Source of the DNA: DASRWT01 sp963748485
GTDB taxonomy: Bacteria; Methylomirabilota; Methylomirabilia; Rokubacteriales; CSP1-6
Length of the DNA: 64,000 bases
Direction: 5' to 3'
NCBI GenBank assembly: GCA_963748485.1
Contig: CAVVJF010000013.1
Span: forward strand, 248,001-312,000
The notes below the pieces were generated by a model, which did no database searches, was not told where the DNA came from, and saw nothing but the letters and a program-made list of their open reading frames with translations. The position numbers and the translations under genes are program-made. Within the stretch, counting starts at the first letter, position 1, and every line of letters begins with the position of its first letter. Shown here piece by piece: positions 31,486-40,126 of the stretch.

Positions 31486-32883
31486 ATGATCGGTCCGTCC
31501 TCGGACGACGTCCCCGCCGTCCTGTTCCCTCCGCCCTCCCGTTACTTCTCTCGGTGGTTCACCGCGGTGTGCACGGTGCTGGCGGCGCTTCTGCTCGGTG
31601 TCTACGCGGCGCCCTGGCGCGGCTCGCCCGTGGAGTCGCTGGACCGTCCCGCCGAGGCGCTCGAGCGTCTCGTCGGCCGCGAGCTCGACGTGCGCGCCGC
31701 CCTGCCCACGCTGCCGGCCTGGGAGCAATGGCTCTACGCGATTCTCGCGGGCGGCGACGACTCGCTCGAGGAGCCGATTCAGTGGTACGAGGAGCTGCTC
31801 GAGATCGCGGACGGCGGCGACGCCGAGTTCTACTACGCCATCCTCCAGGCCGAGGCAGGCGATCCGCCGGCTCCCGGCGCCGTCCGCGCCGACTGGGTGA
31901 CCGCGGCCTACGGGGCCGGCGCGCTGGACACGGAGGAAGGGCGCGAGATGATCGCGCGCCTCCGTTCCGACTACCCCGTGAACTGGTTCACCGACCGACT
32001 GGTCGCTCGCCTCGCCGGCAAGATCGGCGACGGCGCCACTGCCGAGCGGGCGGACGCCGACATCGTGGCGCGCGGCCGCTCGCTGTTCGCGCGCTGGCGC
32101 GCGCTGAGCGTCGCGCAGGGAGTGGTGATCCTCGCCACGCTGGCCCTCCTGGTGGCCATGTGGCGGCGGGGGTCCCCGCCGGTCGGCGGACGGGCGCCGC
32201 TGCCGCCGCCGTGGGGATTCGGGGACGGCTACGCCCTCGTCGTTCGCGGCGTGCTGGGACTGCTCGGCCTCACGCTCGCCGTCATCATGCTCGTGCCCGA
32301 GGCCAGCACCCTGATCCGCTTCGCCGCGTTCCTCGCCGGCCTGCCCGTGCTGATCTGGACGATTGCCTACCTGCGCGCGCGCGGAGAGTCCTTCGCCCAC
32401 ACCTTCGGCCTGGCGTCGTCCCCCGGGGCGTGGCGCGGCTTCCTCGCGCTCGCCCTCATCCTCGCCGGCGTGGGCGCGGCCGCCGAGAGTGGGATCGGGG
32501 CGGCGGTGAGCGCGCTCGGCATCGAGTCGCACTGGGCCGACGGCCTTCCCGAGGATCTCCTGTGGGATCCGCCGTGGCTGATCGCGCTCGGCACGCTGGA
32601 CACCGTGATCTGGACGCCCTTCGTGGAGGAGCTGACGTTCCGCGGCCTCCTGTATGGCACCCTCCGGACGGTGACCGGTGCGCCGCTCGCCGCCGTGGCG
32701 AGTGGGTGCCTCTTCGCTGCCGCGCACGGCTACGGCTTCGCCGGCTTCGCTTCGGTTTTCCTCTCCGGCGTGCTGTGGGCGCTGGTGTACGAGCACTCGC
32801 GAAGCCTCTGGCCCGGCATCCTGGCGCACGCCTTCAACAACCTGTCCGTCACCGTGACGTATCTCTTCCTGCTGCGAGTCTGA
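31486..32883 (+). CDS. CPBP-family intramembrane glutamic endopeptidase
   Basis: A 465-residue membrane protein. One membrane segment near the N-terminus (about 20-40) is followed by a soluble region of about 150 residues, then about seven spans. The CPBP (Rce1/Abi) active site is visible: FVEELTFRGLLYGTL (EExxxR), then AAAHGYGFAG (His) and LAHAFNNLS (HxxxN). These proteases cleave membrane substrates, often in signalling or peptide immunity. ATG 31486 chosen because of TATACT eight bases upstream; the frame itself extends over the divergent promoter. Confidence 0.88.
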   Translation: MIGPSSDDVPAVLFPPPSRYFSRWFTAVCTVLAALLLGVYAAPWRGSPVESLDRPAEALERLVGRELDVRAALPTLPAWEQWLYAILAGGDDSLEEPIQWYEELLEIADGGDAEFYYAILQAEAGDPPAPGAVRADWVTAAYGAGALDTEEGREMIARLRSDYPVNWFTDRLVARLAGKIGDGATAERADADIVARGRSLFARWRALSVAQGVVILATLALLVAMWRRGSPPVGGRAPLPPPWGFGDGYALVVRGVLGLLGLTLAVIMLVPEASTLIRFAAFLAGLPVLIWTIAYLRARGESFAHTFGLASSPGAWRGFLALALILAGVGAAAESGIGAAVSALGIESHWADGLPEDLLWDPPWLIALGTLDTVIWTPFVEELTFRGLLYGTLRTVTGAPLAAVASGCLFAAAHGYGFAGFASVFLSGVLWALVYEHSRSLWPGILAHAFNNLSVTVTYLFLLRV

Positions 32884-32990
32884 GCGGTGTAGTCGTCGCT
32901 TTACACTTCGCTCGTGCGGTGTTCGACCGGCCTCATGATTTCCAATACTTAGCGAATGGCATGCGCGTTGCCTTTAGGCCAACGTCGTGC

Positions 32991-33749
32991 ATGTTCCATA
33001 CCTATAACTATCGTTCATCGAGGAGGATCCGTCCGAATGATACTATCGCATTGAGCGCTCTGGCTGCACTGGCCCTGGTTCTCGGGAGCTCGGCTGGGGT
33101 CCAGGCGGCCCTCCTCGGTCCGAGTGCCTACACGACGTTCGGGGCATCGAGCCCCTTCGCGGGGGGCACACTTAACTATTTCCACCTGGAGACCTTCGAC
33201 GACCACACGATCGCCAACACTCCCGGCGTGACCAGCAGCACCGGGAACCTCACGACCCTCTCCGGGTTCAGCGGTTCGATCATCGATCAGGTCGGGTCGG
33301 CGGGAGGCTGTGCGGTTGCCGCTTGCGACACGTGGTTCAACGGCGCCGGTGCCACGGGTGTCACGTTCACCTTCAACGCCGCGGCACTCGGCGGATCGCT
33401 TCCTGACGCCGTGGGAATCGTGTGGACCGATGGGGTGAATTCGATCGTTTTCGAGGCCTTCGACCAGAACGGCGCGTCGCTCGGTACCGTGGGGGGCGAT
33501 CACGCCGACGGCTCCTTCAGCGGGACGATCGCGGACGACCGCTTCTACGGCGCGACCCATTCGGGCGGCATCTCCGCCATCCGGGTGACAAGCGGCGCCG
33601 GCGGGGGCATCGAGGTTGACGACCTGCAGTTTGGCCGTCGGGGCGATGTCGCGCCCCCGACCGGTGTTCCGGCCCCGGCCGCCCTGCTCCTCCTCGGTTC
33701 CGGTCTGATGGCCACCGGCGCCGCGGAACTCGTTCGCCGCAAGCGCTGA
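32991..33749 (+). CDS. PEP-CTERM sorting-domain exported protein
   Basis: About 252 residues. A signal segment (LSALAALALVLGSSAGVQA) precedes a Gly/Thr/Ser-rich beta-type ectodomain (HLETFDDHTIANTPGV, GIEVDDLQFG). The C-terminus is a PEP-CTERM tail: VPAPAALLLLGSGL, hydrophobic, then RRKR, with the usual VPEP replaced by VPAP. Exosortase would cleave it and it may join an extracellular matrix. The start is unclear: ATG 32991 gives a long basic n-region, while AGGAGG at 33021-33026 points to ATG 33037, which is one frame off and stops at once. See findings. Confidence 0.75.
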   Translation: MFHTYNYRSSRRIRPNDTIALSALAALALVLGSSAGVQAALLGPSAYTTFGASSPFAGGTLNYFHLETFDDHTIANTPGVTSSTGNLTTLSGFSGSIIDQVGSAGGCAVAACDTWFNGAGATGVTFTFNAAALGGSLPDAVGIVWTDGVNSIVFEAFDQNGASLGTVGGDHADGSFSGTIADDRFYGATHSGGISAIRVTSGAGGGIEVDDLQFGRRGDVAPPTGVPAPAALLLLGSGLMATGAAELVRRKR

Positions 33750-33773
33750 GTCGCACCGCACTGTAGACGTCCC

Positions 33774-33814
33774 GGGCGTCGAGGTGATCTTCCACCTCGG
33801 CGCCCGCTCTCTTT
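33774..33814 (+). terminator. Hairpin terminator after the PEP-CTERM gene
   Basis: 13-bp stem (33774-33786 with 33793-33805, one G-T pair) with a six-base loop, followed by a pyrimidine tail GCTCTCTTT. It lies between convergent genes and may serve both. Confidence 0.7.
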
Positions 33815-33836
33815 CCGGACGCCCCCGCTCCGCCGA

Positions 33837-35174
33837 CTACGCCGTCGCGCCGTCGTACACTTCGACGCGCGCGATCTTCCGCTGGAAGGCGAGATAGGCC
33901 TCGCGCGTCATCCGGGGCTTCTCGGCGGCCAGGACCCGGCGCGCGCCGGCGGCGCCGTCAGCCAGCATGTCGACCGCCATCAGGGCCAGCTGCTTGGCGG
34001 GCTCCACATAGGCGAGCCGGGGATCGGCGATGGCGTAGTCGGCGCCGTGCCCGCTGCCGGAGGCGCCGCCCATGTAGGGGTGCAGGGTCGGCATCACGTG
34101 GGAGATGTCCCCCATGTCGGTGGAGCCGCTGCGGTGGCCCGTCTGGGTGACCTGATCCGCCCCCAGCGCCTCCCCGGCATTGGCCACGAAGCGCTCCGCC
34201 ATCCCGGCATGGTTGAACAGCGGCAGATAGCCGGGGAGGGTCTCGATCTCCACGGTGGCGCCGAGGGCGAGGGCCCCGGCACGCAGCGCGCGATCGACGC
34301 GCTGATTCGCGTCGAGGATGGCCTCCACCGACCGGCCGCGCACGTAGGTCTCGATGCGCACCTCGCCCGGGACCACGTTCACCTGGCTGCCGCCGTGGGT
34401 GATGATGGGGTGCACGCGGATGGAATCCTCGTCGCGGAAGGTCTCTCGCACCGCGTTGATGGCGGCCAGCCCGATGTTGGCGGCGTAGAGGGCGTTGATC
34501 CCCAGATGCGGCGCGCCCCCCGCGTGCGCCGCGCGGCCGATGTAGCGCACGGTCTTCACGATGCAGCCGTTGTTCGAGGCGGACACGCCCGCCTTCCGCA
34601 TCTCGGGCTGGGGCGTGGTGTGGATCATCATCGCCAGGTCCACATCGTCGAAGTGGCCGAGCCGCATCAGCTCCGGCTTGCCGCCGAGGAACTCGAGCCG
34701 TCCCGCGCGCGCCTGCTCGACGCGCCACTGGACGTCGCCGTACTCCTCGGCCGGCACCGCGAAGAACACCACGCGCCCGGCGAAATGCGCGAAGGCCTTG
34801 GCGTCGAGCAGGCCCATGGCCGCGCCGAGGAGCCCCGCCACTTGCGCGTTGTGGCCGCACGCGTGCGCGGCGCCGGTCTCGGGATCCGCCACCGGATGCC
34901 CCGCGACCACGAGCCCGTCCAGCTCGCCCAGCAGAGCGAAGGTGGGGCCATCGGCGTTCCCGCGCGCCTCCGCCCGAACACCCGTGATGGCCAGCCCCGT
35001 CTTGGGCGACAGCCCGAGCGCCTTCAGTGTCTCCTCGACCAGACGGGCGGTCTTGAACTCCTTGAAGCCCAGCTCGGGGTGGCGGCGGATGGTTTCGCCC
35101 AGCCGGATGATGTCGTCGGCGCGGCGGTCGATGGCCTCGCAGATCTCTCGCTTGAGCCGGGCGCTATCGGTCAT
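33837..35174 (-). CDS. M20 amidohydrolase, aminobenzoyl-glutamate utilization (AbgB)-like
   Basis: A 445-residue M20D-type metal hydrolase. Metal ligands are recognisable in THACGHN-like AHACGHNAQVAGLLGAA, AVPAEEYGDV, and MMIHTTPQPEMRKAG; the lid domain includes YIGRAAHAGGAPHLGINAL. AbgB cleaves p-aminobenzoyl-glutamate, and relatives deacylate amino acid conjugates; the exact substrate is open. ATG 35174 is chosen by the AAGGA upstream and a TACGAT -10 near 35193-35198. Lies 26 bases after thiE and could be read through from the TPP-controlled operon. Confidence 0.85.
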   Translation of the reverse strand: MTDSARLKREICEAIDRRADDIIRLGETIRRHPELGFKEFKTARLVEETLKALGLSPKTGLAITGVRAEARGNADGPTFALLGELDGLVVAGHPVADPETGAAHACGHNAQVAGLLGAAMGLLDAKAFAHFAGRVVFFAVPAEEYGDVQWRVEQARAGRLEFLGGKPELMRLGHFDDVDLAMMIHTTPQPEMRKAGVSASNNGCIVKTVRYIGRAAHAGGAPHLGINALYAANIGLAAINAVRETFRDEDSIRVHPIITHGGSQVNVVPGEVRIETYVRGRSVEAILDANQRVDRALRAGALALGATVEIETLPGYLPLFNHAGMAERFVANAGEALGADQVTQTGHRSGSTDMGDISHVMPTLHPYMGGASGSGHGADYAIADPRLAYVEPAKQLALMAVDMLADGAAGARRVLAAEKPRMTREAYLAFQRKIARVEVYDGATA

Positions 35175-35199
35175 GGCGTATCCTTTCCGGGCGATCGTA

Positions 35200-35826
35200 T
35201 CAGGCGCGTCCGAGCGCGTCCAGGAAGGCGCGCGTCGCATCCGCCGGACGCTCGGCAGCGAGGATGGCCGAGATCACGCCGACGCCGGCCGCGCCCGTCG
35301 CCAGCACCTCGCGCACCCGGGGCGGCGTGATGCCGCCGATGGCCAGGACCGGCCGCGGGGACTCGCCGGCCACGCGACGGAGCGCCTCCAGACCCTGCGG
35401 CGGCCCGTAAGCGCGCTTGGACGGCGTGTCGTACACGGGTCCGAAGACGAGGAAATCGGCGCCCTCGTCCACGGCGGCGGCCGCGTCCGCCGGCGAGTGC
35501 ACGGAGGCTCCGACGAGCCCGGCGGGATAGATCCTCCGCAAGATCGCCACGGGGAGCGACTCGTGCGTGCGCTGCACGCCGTCCGCCCCGGCGGCCAGGG
35601 CCACGTCCGCGCGGTCGTTCACGATGAGGCGGGCGCCGCGCCGGCCCGTCGACTCGCGCAGGCCCAAGGCGAGGGCAAGGAGATCGCGGACCGGGAGGTC
35701 CTTCTCGCGTAGCTGGACTCCGCGGAGCCCGGCCTCGAGGCAGGCCTCCACCACCTCCGGGAGGGGCCCGCGCGACTGCTTCCTGTCGGTGACGAGGTAG
35801 AGGGCGAAGCCGGGTCCGCCGCTCAG
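35200..35826 (-). CDS. thiE: Thiamine-phosphate synthase ThiE, CTG start
   Basis: About 208 residues. It couples HMP-diphosphate to thiazole phosphate. Motifs: ALYLVTDRK at the start, GVQLREKDLP (about 36), LIVNDRADVALAAGADGVQ, GASVHSPADA and FGPVYDTPSKRAYGPPQGL, GGITP. No ATG, GTG or TTG lies between the thiG stop and this conserved N-terminus; CTG 35826 overlaps the thiG stop (CTGA) and has GGAG (35833-35836) six bases upstream. Third gene of the riboswitch-controlled thiSGE operon. Confidence 0.9.
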   Translation of the reverse strand: MSGGPGFALYLVTDRKQSRGPLPEVVEACLEAGLRGVQLREKDLPVRDLLALALGLRESTGRRGARLIVNDRADVALAAGADGVQRTHESLPVAILRRIYPAGLVGASVHSPADAAAAVDEGADFLVFGPVYDTPSKRAYGPPQGLEALRRVAGESPRPVLAIGGITPPRVREVLATGAAGVGVISAILAAERPADATRAFLDALGRA

Positions 35827-36608
35827 CTCGTGCTCCAGTCGGGTACGCCCTCGAGGGGCGAGGACGCGGTGGCGTAGAGCTTCTTGCCGATGCGGCCGGC
35901 CTTGAAGGCCAGGCGCCCCGCCTCGACGCCGAGCCGCATGGCGTTGGCCATGGCCACCGGATCCTTGGCGCCCGCGATGGCGGTGTTCATGAGTACGCCG
36001 TCGCAGCCGAGCTCCATGGCGATGGCGGCGTCGGACGCGGTGCCTACGCCCGCGTCGACGATGACCGGCACCGTCACCGCCTCCAGGATGAGCTTCAGGT
36101 TGTAGGGATTGCGGATGCCGAGGCCCGAGCCGATGGGCGCGCCCAGCGGCATCACGGCGGCGGCGCCCGCGTCCTCGAGCTTCTTGCACATGATGGGGTC
36201 GTCGTTGGTGTACGGGAGCACGGTGAACCCGTCCTTGGCGAGGATCCGGGTGGCCTCGAGGAGCCCGATCACGTCGGGGAACAGCGTGCGCGCGTCGCCG
36301 ATCACCTCGAGCTTCACCATGGTCCCGAGACCCGCCTCGCGGGCGAGGTAGCACGTCCGCACCGTCTCGTCGGCGGTGTAGCAGCCGGCGGTGTTAGGCA
36401 GCAGCGTGTAGCGCTTGGGATCGATGAAGTCGAGCAGCGATTCCCCCTGCCCCGGCAGGCTCACCCGGCGCACCGCCACCGTGACGATCTCGGCGCCGGA
36501 GGCCTCGATCGCCTCCCGCATGTTATCGAACGACGGGTACTTGCCCGTCCCCACGATGAGACGGGATTTGAACTCCTTGCCCCCCAGCCAGAGCGATGTG
36601 TCGTACAT
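35823..36608 (-). CDS. thiG: Thiazole synthase ThiG
   Basis: A 261-residue TIM-barrel enzyme that builds the thiazole phosphate of thiamine from deoxyxylulose phosphate, ThiS thiocarboxylate and dehydroglycine. SRLIVGTGKYPSFDNM, VTVAVRR, LPYTNDDPIMCKKLEDAG, APIGSGLGI and VDAGVGTASDAAIAMELG with NTAIAGA match the family throughout, including the Schiff-base region after VLPYTND. Lies one base from thiS and overlaps thiE by the CTGA. Confidence 0.95.
   Translation of the reverse strand: MYDTSLWLGGKEFKSRLIVGTGKYPSFDNMREAIEASGAEIVTVAVRRVSLPGQGESLLDFIDPKRYTLLPNTAGCYTADETVRTCYLAREAGLGTMVKLEVIGDARTLFPDVIGLLEATRILAKDGFTVLPYTNDDPIMCKKLEDAGAAAVMPLGAPIGSGLGIRNPYNLKLILEAVTVPVIVDAGVGTASDAAIAMELGCDGVLMNTAIAGAKDPVAMANAMRLGVEAGRLAFKAGRIGKKLYATASSPLEGVPDWSTS
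35833..35836 (-). promoter_or_regulatory. Shine-Dalgarno for the CTG start of thiE
   Basis: GGAG six bases before CTG 35826, inside the last codons of thiG. Confidence 0.5.
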
Positions 36609-36609
36609 G

Positions 36610-36810
36610 TCAGCCGCCTCCCATTGGCCGGACGATCTCCACGCGGTCGCCGTCCTTCAGCACGGTCTCGGCATAGCGCGACTTCGGCCACACCTCGCGG
36701 TTCAGCGCCACCGCGGTGTACTCGCGCCGGACCTTGAGCTGGCCGAGCAGCCCGTCGATGGTCAGCCCCTCGGGCAGCTCCATCGGCTCGCCGTTGACGG
36801 TGATCGTCAT
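36610..36810 (-). CDS. thiS: Sulfur carrier protein ThiS
   Basis: A 66-residue ubiquitin-like carrier that ends in the required GG (PMGGG), where the C-terminal thiocarboxylate is formed for ThiG. MTITVNGEPMELPEG is the usual start. ATG 36810 has GAGG five bases upstream, placed directly after the U-tract of the attenuator; the longer frame to 36837 would begin inside the terminator and is rejected. Confidence 0.93.
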   Translation of the reverse strand: MTITVNGEPMELPEGLTIDGLLGQLKVRREYTAVALNREVWPKSRYAETVLKDGDRVEIVRPMGGG

Positions 36811-36824
36811 CGCCGCCTCGAAAG

Positions 36825-36851
36825 CAAAAAACCGCACCTCGTCGGGTGCGG
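36825..36851 (-). terminator. Attenuator terminator of the TPP riboswitch
   Basis: Perfect 7-bp stem (36832-36838 with 36845-36851, arms CCGCACC/GGTGCGG), six-base loop, followed on the minus strand by six U from the A run at 36826-36831. Located between the aptamer and thiS: ligand binding would stop transcription here. Confidence 0.85.
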
Positions 36852-36861
36852 TCGGGTCGTC

Positions 36862-36960
36862 ACGCTCGCGTCGCGTTCCCTTCGCTGGGATTATCCAGAT
36901 CAGGTTCGAGGGGTCCCGGGCCGCACCCGGTTCTCAGGAAACCTCCCCCCGCGTCGCTGG
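36862..36960 (-). promoter_or_regulatory. TPP (THI element) riboswitch upstream of thiSGE
   Basis: On the minus strand, the universally conserved pieces appear in order: CTGAGA (36931-36936 region), ACCC, then GAACCTGATCTGGATAAT and CCAGCGAAGGGA (36877-36906 region). These are the pyrimidine and diphosphate sensing loops of the thiamine-diphosphate aptamer. The GC-rich flanks form P1. Together with the terminator at 36825-36851 this predicts repression of thiS, thiG and thiE when TPP is plentiful. Confidence 0.95.
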
Positions 36961-36964
36961 CCGA

Positions 36965-39022
36965 TTATACCCCACCGTCAAGCTGGCGGGCGAGGGCCTC
37001 CGGGTCCGTGGTCGGCGCCTGGCACACGTACTTCCGGCACACGTAGGCGGTGACGCGCCCGCCCTCCGCGCGCTTGCCTTCCAGGAGCGGTAGACCCTGT
37101 ATGTCCGCAGCGCCCTCCGCCGCGCCCGCCACCACGCGGTTCGGCAGGTAGCACCCGAACACGGTGTCGAGGAGAGGCCCCGCGGGCCCGGCCCCGGCCG
37201 GCCAGACCAGCGCCACCTCGGCCACCGGTCCCAGATGGAAGTCCAGCGCTGCGAGGTAGCGTCCGAAGCCGGTCGGATATCGAGCCATCACGTCGGCCAT
37301 GGGCCGGAGAGCCCGGAGCGCCTGTTTCTCGTACGACGCCTCGCCGGTATGCGCGGCCAGGCGAAGCAGCAGCTCGATCGCCACCGAGGTGCCGCTGGGC
37401 ACGGCGTTGTCGAAGAGGCTTCGTGGGCGCACGACCAGGGCTTCCTGGTCGCTGCCGGTGTCGAAGAAGGCCTCCGCTTCGGCGTCCCAGAACAGGGTGA
37501 GGGCCGCGTCGGCGAGCCCGCGCGCCGCGTCCAGCCAGCGGCGATCGAACGTGGCCTCGTAGGTGGCGAGGAGCCCGAGGCCCACGAGGGCATGGTCTTC
37601 GAGGTAGCCGCGGATGCGGGCCTCGCCGTCCTTCCACGAGCGCTGGAGCCGCCCCTCGCGGACCATCGCCGTCGTGAGGAATCGAGCGCTCGCCACCGCC
37701 GCCTCGAGATAGTCGGCGCGACCGAGGGCGCGTCCCGCCTCGGCGAAGGCGGCGAGGGCGAGGCCATTCCAGGCGGCGAGCACCTTGTCGTCGAGCCCCG
37801 GGTGCACGCGCCGCTCCCGGAGGGGATAGAGCGTGCGGCGGGCCCGCGCGATCACCTCGGCCAGCGCCTCCTCGCTGAGGCCGTGGCGTTCGGCGATCTC
37901 CTTCGGCGGCCGCGGAACGTGGAGGATGCTGTGGCCCTCGAAGTTGGGGCCGGCGTCGACGCCCCAGTACGCCAGGGCCACGCGCGCGACCGCCTCGTCG
38001 CCCAGGGCCGCCCGCAGCTCGTCCGCCGTCCACACGAAGAACTTTCCCTCGACCCCTTCGGAATCCGCGTCCTGGGCGGAGAAGAAGCCGCCGGCCGGAT
38101 GCCGCATCTCCCGTAGGAGATAATCGAGGGTCTCCTCGGTGACGCGGCGGAGCTCGGCGTTGCCGGTGGCAAGCCAGGCGTGCAGGTAGAGACGCGCGAG
38201 CTGGGCGTTGTCGTAGAGCATCTTCTCGAAGTGCGGGACCAGCCAGTGGGCGTCGACCGAATAGCGGTGAAAGCCCCCGCCGAGCTGGTCGTACATCCCG
38301 CCCCGCGCCATGCGCGTAAGGGTGTGCTCGACCATGTCCAGCGCCCGAGGGTTGCCGGTGCGCCGCCAGAACCGCAGCACCGACTCCCAGATCATGGGCT
38401 GGGGGAACTTCGGCGCGCCCGCGGTGCCGCCGTCGCGCTCGTCGAACTGCCCCGAGACGCCCTGGAACGCGGCGAGGAGGACCTCGTCGGTGAGGACGGT
38501 CGCGGACGCGCGCAGCCGCTCGCCCTGCCGCATCTGCTCGAGCAGCTGTCGGCCGGACTCGGCCACCTCGCCGCGCTTGTCGCGATAGGCGGTCGCGACG
38601 CCCTGGAGCACCCGGGGGAAGGCGGGCATCCCCTGCCGATCCTCGGGGGGAAAGTACGTCCCGCCGTAGAACGGCACACCTTCCGGCGTGAGGAACACCG
38701 TCATGGGCCAGCCGCCGTGCCCGGTCATCGCCTGCACGGCTTGCATGTAGATCTGATCGACGTCCGGCCGCTCCTCGCGGTCGACCTTAACGTTGACGAA
38801 GAGCGAGTTCATCAGCGCCGCGATCTCGGGATTCTCGAACGACTCGCGCTCCATGACGTGACACCAGTGGCACGCCGAGTAGCCGACGGAGAGGAGCAGC
38901 GGCCGGTCCTCGGCGCGCGCCCGGGCGAAGGCTTCCTCACCCCACGGATACCAGTCCACCGGGTTGTGCCGGTGCTGCAGGAGGTAGGGACTCGTCTCGC
39001 GGGCCAGCCGGTTCTCGTTCAG
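36965..39022 (-). CDS. Thioredoxin-domain protein YyaL (DUF255/SSP411 family), CTG start
   Basis: About 685 residues. An N-terminal thioredoxin-like DUF255 domain: RLARETSPYLLQHRHNPVDW, then GYSACHWCHVMERESFE, whose CHWC is the redox pair. A long alpha/alpha toroid (about 190-680) follows, related to N-acylglucosamine epimerases. Role unknown; the eukaryotic homologue is SPATA20. The conserved N-terminus is reached only by CTG 39022, with GAGGAG eight bases upstream. The ORF to 39253 has no family sequence before that. It ends just before the riboswitch region, 104 bases from the aptamer. Confidence 0.9.
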   Translation of the reverse strand: MNENRLARETSPYLLQHRHNPVDWYPWGEEAFARARAEDRPLLLSVGYSACHWCHVMERESFENPEIAALMNSLFVNVKVDREERPDVDQIYMQAVQAMTGHGGWPMTVFLTPEGVPFYGGTYFPPEDRQGMPAFPRVLQGVATAYRDKRGEVAESGRQLLEQMRQGERLRASATVLTDEVLLAAFQGVSGQFDERDGGTAGAPKFPQPMIWESVLRFWRRTGNPRALDMVEHTLTRMARGGMYDQLGGGFHRYSVDAHWLVPHFEKMLYDNAQLARLYLHAWLATGNAELRRVTEETLDYLLREMRHPAGGFFSAQDADSEGVEGKFFVWTADELRAALGDEAVARVALAYWGVDAGPNFEGHSILHVPRPPKEIAERHGLSEEALAEVIARARRTLYPLRERRVHPGLDDKVLAAWNGLALAAFAEAGRALGRADYLEAAVASARFLTTAMVREGRLQRSWKDGEARIRGYLEDHALVGLGLLATYEATFDRRWLDAARGLADAALTLFWDAEAEAFFDTGSDQEALVVRPRSLFDNAVPSGTSVAIELLLRLAAHTGEASYEKQALRALRPMADVMARYPTGFGRYLAALDFHLGPVAEVALVWPAGAGPAGPLLDTVFGCYLPNRVVAGAAEGAADIQGLPLLEGKRAEGGRVTAYVCRKYVCQAPTTDPEALARQLDGGV

Positions 39023-39030
39023 GGCGCGGG

Positions 39031-39036
39031 CTCCTC
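39031..39036 (-). promoter_or_regulatory. Shine-Dalgarno for the CTG start of the yyaL-like gene
   Basis: GAGGAG eight bases before CTG 39022. Confidence 0.6.
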
Positions 39037-39053
39037 GGGCGTGTGGGCGACGG

Positions 39054-40055
39054 CTAGATGAAGGGAAGGACCGAGACGCGGCCGGGAACGAGATCGTCCC
39101 CCACCCGGACGGACACGACCTCGCCGGGCTCCCGATGCTCGCGACGGACATAGCCGAGGGCGATCGGAGCCCCGAGGGCGAGCGAGTGCACAGCGGAGGT
39201 GACGCGACCGATCTCGCGGTCACTCTCGCGGTCACCGGTAACGATGGTCGCACCCGGCGCCGGCACCCGCTCGCCCTCGAGCCGGAGCCCGGTCAGCGCG
39301 CGATTGACGTGGCCGCGGTACTTCACGCGCGCCACCAGCTCCTGGCCGATGTAGCAGCCCTTGGTATAGCTCACCACCTGCTCGAGCCCCGTCTCGGGGA
39401 GCAGCACGGACTCGTCCACGTCCTGCCCGTACGCGGGCACGCCCGCCTCCACGCGGAGTATCTCGGCGACCTCGGGCTCGACGAGCCTGGCGCCCGCCGC
39501 GAGGAGCGCCGCCCGGATGCCGGCGGCGTGTGATGACGCCGTCCAGACGAAATAGCCGGGGAGCGCGCCGAACTCGGCGCGCTGGACGATCCGCGCGTCC
39601 GCGCCCGCCAGGGTCGCCTCGACGTGGGCGTGCGGAGCGAGATCGAGCGCGCGTCCGGCCGTGGCGGCCAGTAGCGCGGGCGCGCCCGGCCCCTGCAGGG
39701 AGAGCACGGCCCAGGCCTCGTCCATCGGCTCGAAGGACGCCTTCTCGGAGATCAGGTACTTGTCCAGCAGGAGCAGCGTCTTCTGCGTGAGCCCCGGCGG
39801 CAGCTCCAGCAGGATGCGGTCGGGGAGGGCATAGACATGGAGCAGCGCCATCACCTTGCCGTGGGCGTCGAGGAACGCGGCCGGACAACCCTGCCCCGGC
39901 GCGAGGGCCTTCACGTCATTGCTGAGCATGCCCTGGAGGAAGCTCGCGCGGTCGCGGCCCTCGACCTCCGCCTTGCCGACGGCGGAGCGATCGATGAGGC
40001 CGGCGGCCTCGCGCACGGCGCGGTACTGCTCGGCGGCGGCGGGCGCGCTCGGCAT
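39054..40055 (-). CDS. ygfZ: Folate-binding YgfZ/GcvT-domain protein
   Basis: A 333-residue protein of the YgfZ/IbaG-like group, which aids repair or assembly of Fe-S clusters in folate-linked reactions. The family signature KGCYIGQELVARVKYRGHVNRAL (with the redox Cys) lies near residue 235. N-terminal VREAAGLIDRSAVGKAEVEG and FLQGMLSNDVKAL is the GcvT-type folate domain. ATG 40055. Divergent from mutY, whose product carries an Fe-S cluster. Confidence 0.92.
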   Translation of the reverse strand: MPSAPAAAEQYRAVREAAGLIDRSAVGKAEVEGRDRASFLQGMLSNDVKALAPGQGCPAAFLDAHGKVMALLHVYALPDRILLELPPGLTQKTLLLLDKYLISEKASFEPMDEAWAVLSLQGPGAPALLAATAGRALDLAPHAHVEATLAGADARIVQRAEFGALPGYFVWTASSHAAGIRAALLAAGARLVEPEVAEILRVEAGVPAYGQDVDESVLLPETGLEQVVSYTKGCYIGQELVARVKYRGHVNRALTGLRLEGERVPAPGATIVTGDRESDREIGRVTSAVHSLALGAPIALGYVRREHREPGEVVSVRVGDDLVPGRVSVLPFI

Positions 40056-40126
40056 GCCGTCATTGTTGATGGCGCCGTGAGCGATGTCAACTTGCGGCGG
40101 CGCGCGGAAGCCTTCAGAATGCCGCC

